Shown: piece after piece, positions 49,647 to 58,745 of the stretch
Position numbering within the stretch: the stretch's first letter is position 1
Layout of the letters: each line of letters opens with the position of its first letter
Assembly: GCA_002316385.1 (NCBI GenBank)
Contig: DCDL01000050.1
Coordinates: forward strand, 23,674-87,673
DNA: 64,000 nucleotides
Origin: Clostridium sp. UBA1056
GTDB lineage: Bacteria; Bacillota; Clostridia; Clostridiales; Clostridiaceae
Direction: 5' to 3'
Position numbers and translations under genes: made by a program
Notes under the pieces: model-generated
Databases searched by the model: none
What the model saw: the letters and a program-made list of their open reading frames with translations, nothing else
What the model was told of the DNA's origin: nothing

Positions 49647-50496
49647 CAATTTTCTCCTCACAATCCATAGACCTTGAAATTATTTTGTTCCTTAATATTT
49701 TAAAATAATCATAATCCTTAAGTTGAACAATTTTACACTTTTCTTCAATTGCTTGAATTATCATCTCATTGTACTTATCTGATTCTAACTCTAAATGACC
49801 ATCACAAGTTAAGAATACGTTATCTTCATTAGTATTTAATCTTATTTTTATCTTATTGTGAGAATCCAAAATAATGGTTTTTACTCCGTTTGATATAGGA
49901 CAAATAGGAGTTAAACTTATTAGATCCATAGTCGGGTAAACTATAGGACCACCAGCTGATAAAGAATAAGCTGTGGACCCTGTAGGGGTAGATACTATTA
50001 ATCCATCCGCCTTATAGCTACTATAAAAGCTTTCATCTACAAATATATTATAAGTTAACATCCTACTTAAAATCCCTTTAGTTATAACTATATCATTTAA
50101 AGCCACATGAACATTTTCACTTTCCTTCCCTGGTATAGTTACCTTTATCATCATCCTCTCCATGATTTGGAATTCTTTTTTTTTAATCTTTTTGATAGCA
50201 TCGCTAAACTCTGTTAATTCTACACTAGATAAAAACCCTAAATGCCCTATATTAACTCCAAGGATTGGCACTCCATGTTTGTATATTTTTCTAGCTGCTC
50301 TTAAGATAGTTCCATCTCCACCTAATGTAATAAGCAGATCCAGTTCCTTACTTCCTTCTTGATCCAATCCCTCTGCATCTTTAAATATGTATAACTCACT
50401 TTCAGGAAATTCTTCCTTTATTAAGTCATGAACATAGTTTAGTATTGAATTCTTATTATCTTTAGATGAATTGATGTTAATACCTATCTTCCTCAT
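49627..50496 (-). CDS. nadK: NAD kinase
   Basis: 289 residues. The ATP-grasp-like kinase motif LLITLGGDGTILRAARK (residues 56-72), GHLGFLSSVEL (NAD kinase signature), the NE/D loop LIVSTPTGSTAYSLSAGG near 165 and TPICPISNGVKTIILD. It makes NADP from NAD and ATP or polyphosphate. Lies between tlyA and argR in the conserved order. Confidence 0.97.
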   Translation of the reverse strand: MRKIGININSSKDNKNSILNYVHDLIKEEFPESELYIFKDAEGLDQEGSKELDLLITLGGDGTILRAARKIYKHGVPILGVNIGHLGFLSSVELTEFSDAIKKIKKKEFQIMERMMIKVTIPGKESENVHVALNDIVITKGILSRMLTYNIFVDESFYSSYKADGLIVSTPTGSTAYSLSAGGPIVYPTMDLISLTPICPISNGVKTIILDSHNKIKIRLNTNEDNVFLTCDGHLELESDKYNEMIIQAIEEKCKIVQLKDYDYFKILRNKIISRSMDCEEKIDERKSP

Positions 50497-51317
50497 ATAT
50501 CCTCCACATTAAGTTTTTCATGAGCACTTTTCACAATGTTTCCTATAGTATTGCTATTAAAGTTTCCTATTTTATTAAAATCTTTTGTAAAGTTAATTAA
50601 ATATTCTATGTTTCCATTAGGTCCCTTAATACCTGAGTAAGTTAAATTTAATATATTGATGTCATTCTCTTTTAAAGAGGTTACTACATTTAAAATAATC
50701 TCCTCATGAATTTTGATATCTTTTACTACTCCTTTTTTCGAAACCTTTCCCCTTCCAGCTTCAAATTGTGGTTTTATAAGTGCTACCACTTCTCCTGATT
50801 CATTTAACAATGGAAGTACGTGAGGTATTACTTTATCTAAGGATATAAATGATACATCTATAGATGAGAAATCGCATTCTTCACCAATTTGCTTAACATT
50901 AAGATTTCTTATATTCGTCCCTTCCATAGACACAACTCTTTTATCTTCTTTAAGTTTTTCTGCTAACTGATCTCTTCCTACATCTATTGCGTAGACTTTA
51001 GTAGCTCCACTATTAATCATACATTCCGTAAATCCACCAGTAGATGACCCTATATCTATACATTTAAGTCCTTTAAGATCTATATTAAAATCTTTAAGAG
51101 CCTTTTCTAATTTAAGTCCACCTCTGCTTACATAGGGAATTACTTCCCCACGCATTTCAATTTCAGCAGTTTCTTCAACTTTTAACCCACATTTTCTTTC
51201 TTCTTTTCCATTGACATATATTTTCCCAGATAAAATATATTCTCTAGCCTTTTCACGAGAAACAGCCAGCTGATTTTTTACTACTAATAAATCTAACCTA
51301 ATTCTTTCCTGTAACAT
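50493..51317 (-). CDS. tlyA: TlyA family rRNA methyltransferase / hemolysin-like protein
   Basis: 274 residues. N-terminal S4 RNA-binding domain (residues 5-65, RLDLLVVKNQLAVSREKARE) and a FtsJ-like methyltransferase domain from about residue 80 with the SAM loop IDIGSSTGGFTECMINSGA and VALIKPQFEAGRG. In Mycobacterium TlyA methylates 16S and 23S rRNA at C1409/C1920; the same function is likely but not proven. Overlaps nadK by 4 nt. Confidence 0.93.
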   Translation of the reverse strand: MLQERIRLDLLVVKNQLAVSREKAREYILSGKIYVNGKEERKCGLKVEETAEIEMRGEVIPYVSRGGLKLEKALKDFNIDLKGLKCIDIGSSTGGFTECMINSGATKVYAIDVGRDQLAEKLKEDKRVVSMEGTNIRNLNVKQIGEECDFSSIDVSFISLDKVIPHVLPLLNESGEVVALIKPQFEAGRGKVSKKGVVKDIKIHEEIILNVVTSLKENDINILNLTYSGIKGPNGNIEYLINFTKDFNKIGNFNSNTIGNIVKSAHEKLNVEDI

Positions 51318-51319
51318 CT

Positions 51320-53197
51320 TTACTCCTTAGTTAAAAATTCCTCTATACTACTACAAATCCCTTCTGGATCTAGCTTGTTAAGACTATATAATATATTAAC
51401 ATCTCCATGTTGTATAAACTTATCCTTGAATCCTAGTGTTAAAATATTATTCTTAAGTAATCCTTCACTATTTAAATACTCTAGTACCTTACTTCCAAGG
51501 CCTCCAGATATCATATTATCTTCTACCGTAATTAAATCATAACCAGATTTAACTAATTCTTTTATCAATTCTTTATCTATTGGTTTTACAAAACAACCAT
51601 TTACTATAGTACAATCTATATTTTTTTTCTTTAATAACTCTTTAGCAATAATTACATTTTGAACCATCTTACCTACTGCTATTATTGCCACTTTTCCAGA
51701 TTTATTACCTAAAACTTCCCACTTACCTTTTCTGAAGAATGTCATAGGAGAAAGCTGAATATTAGATAAATCTCCACCCCTTGGATATCTTATGGCTATA
51801 GGATAATTTTGTGTAACTGCAAATTGTAGCATATATCTTAACTCCTCAGTACACTTAGGACTCATTACTGTCATATCTGGTATGTGAGTTAAATAAGATA
51901 AATCAAAAACACCTTGATGAGTTTCTCCATCTTGCCCTACAATACCCGCTCTATCTATAGCAATCACCACTGGCAATTTCTGTATTGCTACATCGTGGAT
52001 AACTTGATCATAAGCTCTTTGAAGGAATGTAGAATATACTGCAAACACAGGCCTTAACCCTTGAGATGCCATTCCTGCTGCCATAGTTGTTGCATGTTGT
52101 TCTGCAATGCCTACATCAAAAAATCTCTTAGGAAACGCCTTGGAAAATCTTTCAAGTCCTGTTCCCTCAGGCATAGCTGCAGTTATAGCTACTAATTTTT
52201 TATTTTTTTCTGCTAGTTTTAGCATAGCATCTCCAAATACTTCTGAATAAGACTTACTACTCTTTGAAGATTGCTCACCATTTTCATAATTAAAAGGTCC
52301 TACTCCATGGAATTTATCTGGGAATTCCTCTGCATACTCATATCCCTTACCTTTTTTAGTTATTACATGGATAATTACTGGACCTTCCACTTGCTGAGCT
52401 TTTTTAAAGACCTTGCTCATTTCTCTAATATCATGTCCATCTATAGGTCCATAATATTTTAATCCCATATTTTCAAAAAGCATTCCAGGAACCATAAGTT
52501 GCTTTACGGAATCCTTCATTTTATTTATAGAATAAATCATGCTTTTTCCTACCTTAGGTATCTTCTCTAGAGTAGCATTTACATCGCTTTTAACCTTATT
52601 ATAAGTATTGCCCATTCTTAAATCATTTAAATATGTAGATATTCCTCCTACATTAGGTGAAATGGACATTTGATTATCATTTAATATAACAATCATCTTA
52701 GTTTTGTTATATCCAATATCATTTAAAGCTTCCATAGCCATTCCGCCAGTAAGAGCTCCATCACCAATTACTGCTATTACATCATGTTTTTCATTTTTTA
52801 TATCTCTAGCCCTTGCCATACCTGCAGCTGCTGAAATAGAAGTACTACTATGTCCTGTATTAAACATATCGTACTTACTTTCTTCCGTTTTTGGGAATCC
52901 ACTAAGACCTTTGTATTGTCTAAGAGTATCAAATCTTTCTTTACGTCCTGTTAAAATTTTATGAACATAACATTGATGCCCTACATCCCAAATTATCTTA
53001 TCCTTATTAAAATCAAATACGTTAAATAAACTCATAGTCAATTCAACTACACCTAAATTAGATGCTAAGTGGCCTCCAGTCTTAGAGACTTGACTAATAA
53101 GAAATTGACGTATTTCTTCTGCAAACTCTTCTAGCTCATCCATTTTCATATTCTTTATTTCATTAAAATCTTTATATATATCTAAATACTTTGACAT
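51320..53197 (-). CDS. dxs: 1-Deoxy-D-xylulose-5-phosphate synthase
   Basis: 625 residues. Thiamine diphosphate motif GDGALTGGMAMEALNDIGY with downstream NDNQMSISPNVGG (about residues 150-190), HGVGPFNYENG, GMASQGLRPVFAVYSTFLQR and the transketolase C-domain motif DRAGIVGQDGETHQGVFD. Makes DXP from pyruvate and glyceraldehyde-3-phosphate, the first step of the non-mevalonate isoprenoid pathway; the next prenyl gene ispA is nearby in the same operon, with the OLE RNA between. Confidence 0.97.
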   Translation of the reverse strand: MSKYLDIYKDFNEIKNMKMDELEEFAEEIRQFLISQVSKTGGHLASNLGVVELTMSLFNVFDFNKDKIIWDVGHQCYVHKILTGRKERFDTLRQYKGLSGFPKTEESKYDMFNTGHSSTSISAAAGMARARDIKNEKHDVIAVIGDGALTGGMAMEALNDIGYNKTKMIVILNDNQMSISPNVGGISTYLNDLRMGNTYNKVKSDVNATLEKIPKVGKSMIYSINKMKDSVKQLMVPGMLFENMGLKYYGPIDGHDIREMSKVFKKAQQVEGPVIIHVITKKGKGYEYAEEFPDKFHGVGPFNYENGEQSSKSSKSYSEVFGDAMLKLAEKNKKLVAITAAMPEGTGLERFSKAFPKRFFDVGIAEQHATTMAAGMASQGLRPVFAVYSTFLQRAYDQVIHDVAIQKLPVVIAIDRAGIVGQDGETHQGVFDLSYLTHIPDMTVMSPKCTEELRYMLQFAVTQNYPIAIRYPRGGDLSNIQLSPMTFFRKGKWEVLGNKSGKVAIIAVGKMVQNVIIAKELLKKKNIDCTIVNGCFVKPIDKELIKELVKSGYDLITVEDNMISGGLGSKVLEYLNSEGLLKNNILTLGFKDKFIQHGDVNILYSLNKLDPEGICSSIEEFLTKE

Positions 53198-53202
53198 CTA
53201 TT

Positions 53203-53710
53203 TTAACCTCGTTTTATAAAATATACTACTTTCACAACCACATACAATATATCGTTACTATTTGTAATCGCGAATTTCTTACCCACTGCTTTTCCCCCAA
53301 CAGTTGCTCCTGCTATCATTGCACTAATTCCAGATGCTATTAATATTTCATTTCCATTAGGATAAAGTTGTAATATTTTTGCTAATATTACTACCCCTAC
53401 AGCTCCACTGATAATTCCACAAACATCTCCTATGACATCGTTACAGATTATTGAAACTTTACTTGCATTTCCTATCATTTTTACTGCTACCTTTGCTTCT
53501 TTTATCTTCTTTGTAACCATAGCATGAAATGGAGTTTCATTAGCAGCCGTAACTGCTTTACCTATTATATCAAAAATCACGCCTAAAAAAATAATCAACA
53601 CTAATATGATAAATGCTAATGAAGCATTAACCCTTGGAAGTGTAGATTCTGATAAAAGTGAAGCAGTTCCACTAATAATTATAGTATAAATTGTAATTTT
53701 AGCTATTCAT
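53203..53710 (-). CDS. oapA: OapA-like OLE-associated membrane protein, apparent frameshift at the start
   Basis: The open frame ends at 53203 and runs back to 53706 without a stop (about 167 codons). Its first part holds LLSESTLPRVNASLAFIILV and IIFLGVIFDIIGKAV, the body NETPFHAMVTKKIKEAK, NDVIGDVCGIISGAVGVV and ISAMIAGATVGGKAVGKKF. Three to four hydrophobic segments and the place next to the OLE RNA match OapA of Bacillus halodurans (BH2780). There is no ATG, GTG or TTG near the start of this frame. ATG AAT AGC at 53702-53710 lies one base out of phase, so one base insertion near 53701 would explain it. A shorter start (TTG, 53601) is less likely. Confidence 0.75.
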
Positions 53711-53739
53711 AATGCTTCTTTTGTATTTTTTCTTACTGT

Positions 53740-54166
53740 CTTTATTTTTGCCCTTCTTATTACGCCTACTACTATCGCTTTCCAATTCTACCTTCCAAAA
53801 ATTTATAAAGGTGGTAGCATACTAAGTAAAATTTGCGGCTTAGGTCTAGCAGGATTTCCCATAGAGTAATCAAAATGTCGCCATTTTGACGGTTTCCCTT
53901 TAATTCTCTATCTGTAATTTTTCCAACTACAGAGCTAGATTACCACTTAGTCCACAATGCAGGTTTAATCCAGTGCCGTACCGTGGGTATTTCTCCCAAA
54001 GCGTAAACAGTGGTCTCCACGATTGCAGGGTCGATATCGCATGCCTTTGCGGTCGCCCCACAACCTTACTCCTAGCACAAGGAACTTCATTGATGTGCCC
54101 TTCAACGAATTTTTAGCCCCGTTCTCAAAAGTACTTACCTGACTAGAATACTGCATCACCTCATTG
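53740..54166 (-). ncRNA. ole: OLE RNA (Ornate, Large, Extremophilic)
   Basis: A conspicuously GC-richer, non-coding stretch between ispA and oapA/dxs, exactly where OLE RNA is found in other Firmicutes. Minus-strand segments such as GAGAACGGGGCTAAAAATTC, CAATCGTGGAGACCACTG, ACCCACGGTACGGCAC and GGATTAAACCTGCATTGTGG look strongly conserved and structured. OLE RNA binds OapA dimers at the membrane and is linked to alcohol, cold and magnesium stress responses in Bacillus halodurans. A short ORF at 53965-54159 in this region is spurious. Exact ends are estimates. Confidence 0.85.
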
Positions 54167-54171
54167 ATTTC

Positions 54172-54177
54172 ATTATA
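54172..54177 (-). promoter_or_regulatory. Extended -10 promoter of the OLE RNA
   Basis: TGC-TATAAT on the minus strand (TATAAT 54172-54177), with transcription expected to start near 54165. The -35 (TGTCAA) is weak, which the TG extension would offset. It suggests the OLE-oapA part is transcribed on its own besides the operon read-through. Confidence 0.6.
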
Positions 54178-54243
54178 GCATAACTATAATTGATTGACAT
54201 TACTTTTTTATAAAGTTACTTTTCGCTAGAATAGCTTAACATT

Positions 54244-55110
54244 TTAATATTCTCTCTCTAATAAAAACTTTGTTACATATTCTATCTCCTTAGTATCTCT
54301 TTCAATATTACTTAAAAGGTTATAACACTCTTGAGTTAAATTATTACAAAATTCTTTGCACTTATGAATTCCATACATAGTAATAAAGTTTGTTTTGTTA
54401 TTTTCTCCATCACTTTGAGTTTTTCCCAGTAATTTAAAATCTCCTTCAACATCTAAAATGTCATCTTTAATTTGGAAGGCAAGACCTAATTTTTCTCCAA
54501 AGGACTTAAGGATTTCTATATCTTTTTCTGAAGCTTCCCCTACAATAGCTCCTGCCATAATTGAAGCTGTTATAAGTTGACCTGTTTTATTTTTGTGCAT
54601 ATCTAAAAGAGCTGCTTCATCTATGCTTTGCCCTTCACTTCTTATATCTATAATTTGGCCCTTTATCATCCCATCTATACCTGAGGACTTTGAAATTATT
54701 GCTGCTGCCCTAATTTTTTTTATTTCTCCATCTAAGCACTGTGAAAACATCACATTCATAGCTTCATTAAGTAAACTATCTCCCGCTAAGGTAGCCATGG
54801 CTTCTCCATATACCTTATGATTTGTAGGTTTTCCCCTTCTTAAATCATCATTATCCATACACGGAAGATCATCGTGTATTAAGGAATAAGTATGTATCAT
54901 TTCCATAGCTGCAGCAAAGGGAAGGATTTTATCTATATTCTTACTATACATGTTATAGGTGCAAATCATAAGAATAGGCCTTATTCTTTTGCCACCTATT
55001 TTTAAACTATATATTATAGGCTCTAATATGGAGCTATCACCAACATCCTTAGTCTCAAAATAGCTTTCCATCCACTTCTCTATCTTTTCTTTATATATAT
55101 TTAAATTCAT
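54244..55110 (-). CDS. ispA: Farnesyl/geranyl diphosphate synthase
   Basis: 288 residues. First aspartate-rich motif DDLPCMDNDD near residue 83, second DDILDVEGD near 212, the GGKRIRPILM basic loop near 40, and AFQIKDD. Condenses IPP with allylic diphosphates to C10-C15 prenyl chains used for undecaprenyl phosphate and quinones. Starts 24 nt after xseB. Confidence 0.96.
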   Translation of the reverse strand: MNLNIYKEKIEKWMESYFETKDVGDSSILEPIIYSLKIGGKRIRPILMICTYNMYSKNIDKILPFAAAMEMIHTYSLIHDDLPCMDNDDLRRGKPTNHKVYGEAMATLAGDSLLNEAMNVMFSQCLDGEIKKIRAAAIISKSSGIDGMIKGQIIDIRSEGQSIDEAALLDMHKNKTGQLITASIMAGAIVGEASEKDIEILKSFGEKLGLAFQIKDDILDVEGDFKLLGKTQSDGENNKTNFITMYGIHKCKEFCNNLTQECYNLLSNIERDTKEIEYVTKFLLEREY

Positions 55111-55134
55111 ATTTAATCCCTCGCTAAATATATT

Positions 55135-55353
55135 TTAGTTTTCTTGATGAAAATCCTCTTCACCTTTATCTGTCAATATCTTTATTCTTCCTTCTGCTTC
55201 TTGAAGAGTCTTATATAGATCACTGTAAAGTCTCATGCCCTCTTCATATTTTGATATGGCTTCATCCAATGTAACTTCTCTACTTTCCATTTCAAGTAAT
55301 ATTTCTTCTAGCTTAAGCACTTTGCTTTCATAAGTCTCTTTTTTCTTAGCCAT
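55135..55353 (-). CDS. xseB: Exodeoxyribonuclease VII small subunit
   Basis: 72 residues, the helical hairpin of XseB (YESKVLKLEEILLEMESREV, TLDEAISKYEEGMRLYSDLY). Binds XseA; the complex degrades single-stranded DNA. One base separates it from the XseA stop. Confidence 0.97.
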   Translation of the reverse strand: MAKKKETYESKVLKLEEILLEMESREVTLDEAISKYEEGMRLYSDLYKTLQEAEGRIKILTDKGEEDFHQEN

Positions 55354-55354
55354 T

Positions 55355-56557
55355 TTACTCCTCCACCTGCTCTATTTTAAATAGTCCATGCCCATCTTTC
55401 ATGGTAATATCTATAATTTCATGTTTCTTCAACTTCTCTAAATATTCTATAGGTTCATTTTGGGGGCTTTTTATAATGCTATACCCCCTATCTAATATGT
55501 TTAATGGATTATTTGCAATTAATCTATGGCTTACAACCTTTAGTCTACTTCTCTCCTCTTGGAGCTTTAACTCCATAGTAAACACTAACTTACTTTTTAA
55601 ATTATCTAACTTATCATATTGATTTACCACGTAATTCTCAGGACTGTATAACCTTAATCTATTAAACATACTATGAAGGCTATTAAATCTTTCACTAATA
55701 TTTTTATCTATAGCATATATAAATTCATCTCTTAATCCATTTAACTTATCTTTAAGACCTTCTAGGCTATATACTGCAATTTCAGCAGCATGGGAAGGAG
55801 TAGCTGCTCTTAAATCCGCTGTAAAATCTGCTATGGTAAAATCTGTTTCGTGTCCTATACCTGTTATAATAGGTGTTTTAGAGGTAGCTATAGCTATAGC
55901 TACCTCTTCTTCATTAAAGGCCCATAGCTCTTCAATAGAGCCACCACCTCTAGCTAGGATTATCACATCTATATCTTCTATATTGTTAAGAACTCTTATA
56001 CCTCTAGAAATATCTTTACTAGCATTAATACCTTGAACTAAGGATGGATATATTAAAATATCAATGTTTTCGTTTCTTCTAGTAGCTACTTTAATTATAT
56101 CTCTTACCGCTGCTCCCGTTGGTGAAGTAATTACCCCTATTCTTCTCGGTATTACTGGGATTTCCTTTTTTCTATTAATATCAAAAAGTCCTTCTCTCTC
56201 TAACTTTTCTTTCAGTAAATTAAAAGCTGGAAACAGTTCTCCTTCACCATCTACTTCCATAGTGTTACAGTAAAGTTGATAGGTTCCTTCCTTCTCATAT
56301 ATAGATATATTTCCTGATACTACTACGTTCATTCCGTCCTTAGGTATAAAGCTCAAATCCATTGCTTTTGTTTTAAACATAACACATTTAAGTTTAGTAA
56401 AATTATCTTTCAAAGAAAAATAAATATGACCACTGCTATGAATTTTCACATTAGATAACTCGCCTTTAATATTAGAATTTTTAAGGATAAAGTCATTATC
56501 TATTACTTTTTTTATATAACCATTTACTGCTGTTACAGTTAAAATTTTACTGTACAT
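55355..56557 (-). CDS. xseA: Exodeoxyribonuclease VII large subunit
   Basis: 400 residues. OB-fold N-terminus (residues 5-105), then the catalytic domain with PRRIGVITSPTGAAVRDI, VIILARGGGSIEELWAFNEE, and PIITGIGHETDFTIADFTAD, and ATPSHAAE. Coiled coil at the end. Works with XseB. Overlaps folD by 11 nt. Confidence 0.97.
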   Translation of the reverse strand: MYSKILTVTAVNGYIKKVIDNDFILKNSNIKGELSNVKIHSSGHIYFSLKDNFTKLKCVMFKTKAMDLSFIPKDGMNVVVSGNISIYEKEGTYQLYCNTMEVDGEGELFPAFNLLKEKLEREGLFDINRKKEIPVIPRRIGVITSPTGAAVRDIIKVATRRNENIDILIYPSLVQGINASKDISRGIRVLNNIEDIDVIILARGGGSIEELWAFNEEEVAIAIATSKTPIITGIGHETDFTIADFTADLRAATPSHAAEIAVYSLEGLKDKLNGLRDEFIYAIDKNISERFNSLHSMFNRLRLYSPENYVVNQYDKLDNLKSKLVFTMELKLQEERSRLKVVSHRLIANNPLNILDRGYSIIKSPQNEPIEYLEKLKKHEIIDITMKDGHGLFKIEQVEE

Positions 56558-57392
56558 TTTTTAGCCACGCCTCACAAGTGTTCTTCATAAGCATTGTTGT
56601 TGTCATAGCTCCTACTCCACCTGGTACTGGAGTTACCATGCTAGCTACTTCTATTACTTCATCGAAGCTTACATCACCCTTAACCTTACCTTCAACCATA
56701 GTAGTTCCTACATCTATAACTATAGCACCCTCTTTCACAAAATCCCTAGTTACAAAGCCTGGCTTTCCTATAGCTGAAACTAAAATATCTGCTTTTCTAC
56801 AAACACTTTTTATATCCACAGTCTTTGAATGACATATGGTTACAGTAGCATTTTCTTTAAGAAGTAAAAAAGCTGCTGGTTTTCCAACTATATTGCTTCG
56901 TCCAATTATTACTGCTTCCTTTCCCTTTATATCTATCTGAGATTTAATGAGTTCAAGGACACTTCTAGCTGTACACGGCATAAATGATTTTTTATCTTTA
57001 TACATCTTTCCTAGGTTAAAATCCGTAAGTCCATCTACATCTTTTGTTACATCTACAATTTCTAAAATTCTTTCCTCATTTAATGCTTTTGGAAGTGGTA
57101 ATTGAATCATTACTCCATCAACAGAATTGTCTTCATTTAACTTTTTAATTTCATCAATAAGCTTATCCTCTGAAATATTTTCTGAAAACATTTTTATTTC
57201 GTATAATATTCCAAGCTCCTCACTTACCTTCTTTTGTCCTCTAGTATAGGAAACAGAACCTCCATCTTCACCAACTATTATTGATACTAGCCTTGGAGGT
57301 CTTTTCCCTTCTTTTACTTCGCTTGCAATTAATTCTTTAATTTCGCTTTTATGCTGAACTGCCAAGTCTTTTCCACTTAATTTTGTTCCCAT
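56547..57392 (-). CDS. folD: Bifunctional methylene-THF dehydrogenase / cyclohydrolase
   Basis: 281 residues. IIVGEDGGSVSYTRGQKKVS (Tyr and Lys of the active site), DGVMIQLPLPKALNEERIL, the NADP loop IGRSNIVGKPAAFLLL and PVPGGVGAMTTTMLMKNT. Interconverts methylene-, methenyl- and formyl-tetrahydrofolate. Part of the nusB-folD-xseAB-ispA operon. Confidence 0.97.
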   Translation of the reverse strand: MGTKLSGKDLAVQHKSEIKELIASEVKEGKRPPRLVSIIVGEDGGSVSYTRGQKKVSEELGILYEIKMFSENISEDKLIDEIKKLNEDNSVDGVMIQLPLPKALNEERILEIVDVTKDVDGLTDFNLGKMYKDKKSFMPCTARSVLELIKSQIDIKGKEAVIIGRSNIVGKPAAFLLLKENATVTICHSKTVDIKSVCRKADILVSAIGKPGFVTRDFVKEGAIVIDVGTTMVEGKVKGDVSFDEVIEVASMVTPVPGGVGAMTTTMLMKNTCEAWLKNVQ

Positions 57393-57400
57393 AAATACAC

Positions 57401-57802
57401 CTACTTTTTAATTAAATTATTTAACACCCCATTAATAAATGATGGCGCATTATCATCTCCATACTTCTTTGCAAGTTCTATAGCTTCATTAATAGTAACT
57501 TTGTTTGGAATATCTTCTTCAAATAAGATTTCATAAGCTGCCATTTTAAGAATAGCTAAATTCATCTTTGGTAATCTTTCTATCTTCCACTTAATTAGAT
57601 ACTTAGAAATAGTTTCATTAATGTAAGCTTCATTTTCGGATACTCCCTTTAATACTCTTATTACATATTCAAAGTCTATATCCTCTATTTTTTCTTCTGT
57701 ATTTTCACGAAAGTTTTCAATGATGTCAACATAACTCTCCTTATTAATTGACATTTCAAATAATAACCTAGTTGCTATCTCTCTACTTTTTCTTCTATTC
57801 AT
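57401..57802 (-). CDS. nusB: Transcription antitermination protein NusB
   Basis: 133 residues from ATG 57800-57802 (GGAGGTATATATG); the longer frame to 57844 has no good site. Helical: RRKSREIATRLLFEMSINK at the start, EAYINETISKYLIKWKIERL, RLPKMNLAILKMAAYEILF and VTINEAIELAKKYGDDNAPS, FINGVLN. Binds boxA RNA with NusE (S10) for rRNA antitermination. Confidence 0.95.
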   Translation of the reverse strand: MNRRKSREIATRLLFEMSINKESYVDIIENFRENTEEKIEDIDFEYVIRVLKGVSENEAYINETISKYLIKWKIERLPKMNLAILKMAAYEILFEEDIPNKVTINEAIELAKKYGDDNAPSFINGVLNNLIKK

Positions 57803-58139
57803 ATATACCTCCATAAAATATCTCTCGTTAATTATTTTTATCATAAATTTAGTTTTATCCTGAGTTTAGTATATTTTTAATAAATAAATTATCTATATAA
57901 ACCCACTGAAATGGGAGTTTCCCATGTATAAAATTCCTATTTATTATTAATATTATGCTCTTAAAATTGAAATTAAACTCCATATTATGCTATTTCTACA
58001 AATTAATTTTACACATGGAAACACCCTCTAGTGAAGAGGGTGTCTAAAATTATCCCATGACTATGTCATAAGTAATCAATTCTACTGTCAATAAGCTTCA
58101 GATTAAGCAAAGGCTCTACCTGAAGCTAGGAACTCTTTT
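57803..58139. other. Intergenic region with nested inverted repeats
   Basis: 337 bp between the Asp23 gene and nusB. GTTTCCCATGTATAAAATT (57916-57935) pairs with AATTTTACACATGGAAAC (58005-58022). Inside or beside it are CACCCTCT/AGAGGGTG (58023-58043) and AGCTTCAG/CTGAAGCT (58095-58130). No gene. It could be a processing or attenuator site, or a small repeat element. Confidence 0.55.
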
Positions 58140-58538
58140 TTACTCTATTTCCTCTTCTTTGTTCATCTTAGGAAATATAATGCTCTGAACGTGAATATTA
58201 ACTAATGATACATTTAAACCTGTCATAGTCTCTACAGTGTTTTTAACGTTCTTCTGCACCTTCAAAGACATATCTGGTATTTTTATACCGTACTCCACCG
58301 CCATATGTAAATCTATTACTGCAGAGCCATTATCCATAGTTACCTTAACGCCCTTTGATACATTCTTTTTACCAGTGATTTTCTTACTTATATCTTCTAC
58401 TAACCCCGCACTCATTCCTGCAACACCTTCTATTTCTGATGCTGCGAGACTAGCTATTACACCAATAACTTCGTCAGATATTCTTACTATACCAACTTCT
58501 TCCTCTGTAGGAATTTCGCTTAATATATTTTCTTCCAT
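58140..58538 (-). CDS. Asp23/Gls24 family (DUF322) protein
   Basis: 132 residues. GIVRISDEVIGVIASLAASE, IEGVAGMSAGLVEDISKKI and VEYGIKIPDMSLKVQKNVKN, VETMTGLNVSLVNIHVQSII are the Asp23 pattern. Family members are envelope-stress-related proteins associated with the membrane or encoded near spoIIIA/nusB in clostridia. It begins the nusB operon and is preceded by a 19-bp tandem repeat. Confidence 0.92.
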   Translation of the reverse strand: MEENILSEIPTEEEVGIVRISDEVIGVIASLAASEIEGVAGMSAGLVEDISKKITGKKNVSKGVKVTMDNGSAVIDLHMAVEYGIKIPDMSLKVQKNVKNTVETMTGLNVSLVNIHVQSIIFPKMNKEEEIE

Positions 58539-58550
58539 AATTCACTACCC

Positions 58551-58588
58551 CCTTACCAGTGTGATTAATCCTTACCAGTGTGACTAAT
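58551..58588. repeat. 19-bp tandem duplication upstream of the Asp23 gene
   Basis: CCTTACCAGTGTGAYTAAT occurs twice head to tail (58551-58569 and 58570-58588, one C/T difference), directly before the ribosome binding site of the Asp23 gene. A doubled regulator-binding site or a slipped duplication. Confidence 0.6.
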
Positions 58589-58695
58589 AATATTCATATT
58601 ATATCAGATAACAATTTCTTTTACAAATTTTATAATAAAAATACTCATTATTTTTATATTGCCCACTTTTATAAATATTACCCTATAAATATATT

Positions 58696-58726
58696 AAAAA
58701 CAGCAGATATTAACTCTACTGTTTTT
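58696..58726 (-). terminator. Intrinsic terminator of the spoIIIA operon
   Basis: AAAACAG-T-AGA/TCT-G-CTGTTTT stem then TTTTTAATA on the minus strand, after spoIIIAH. Confidence 0.8.
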
Positions 58727-58745
58727 AAAAACAAATTATATTTAG

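Noticed and set aside
53965..54159. 64-codon ORF
   Set aside because: It lies inside the OLE RNA; composition and cysteine/arginine-rich peptide are those of a shadow of structured RNA.
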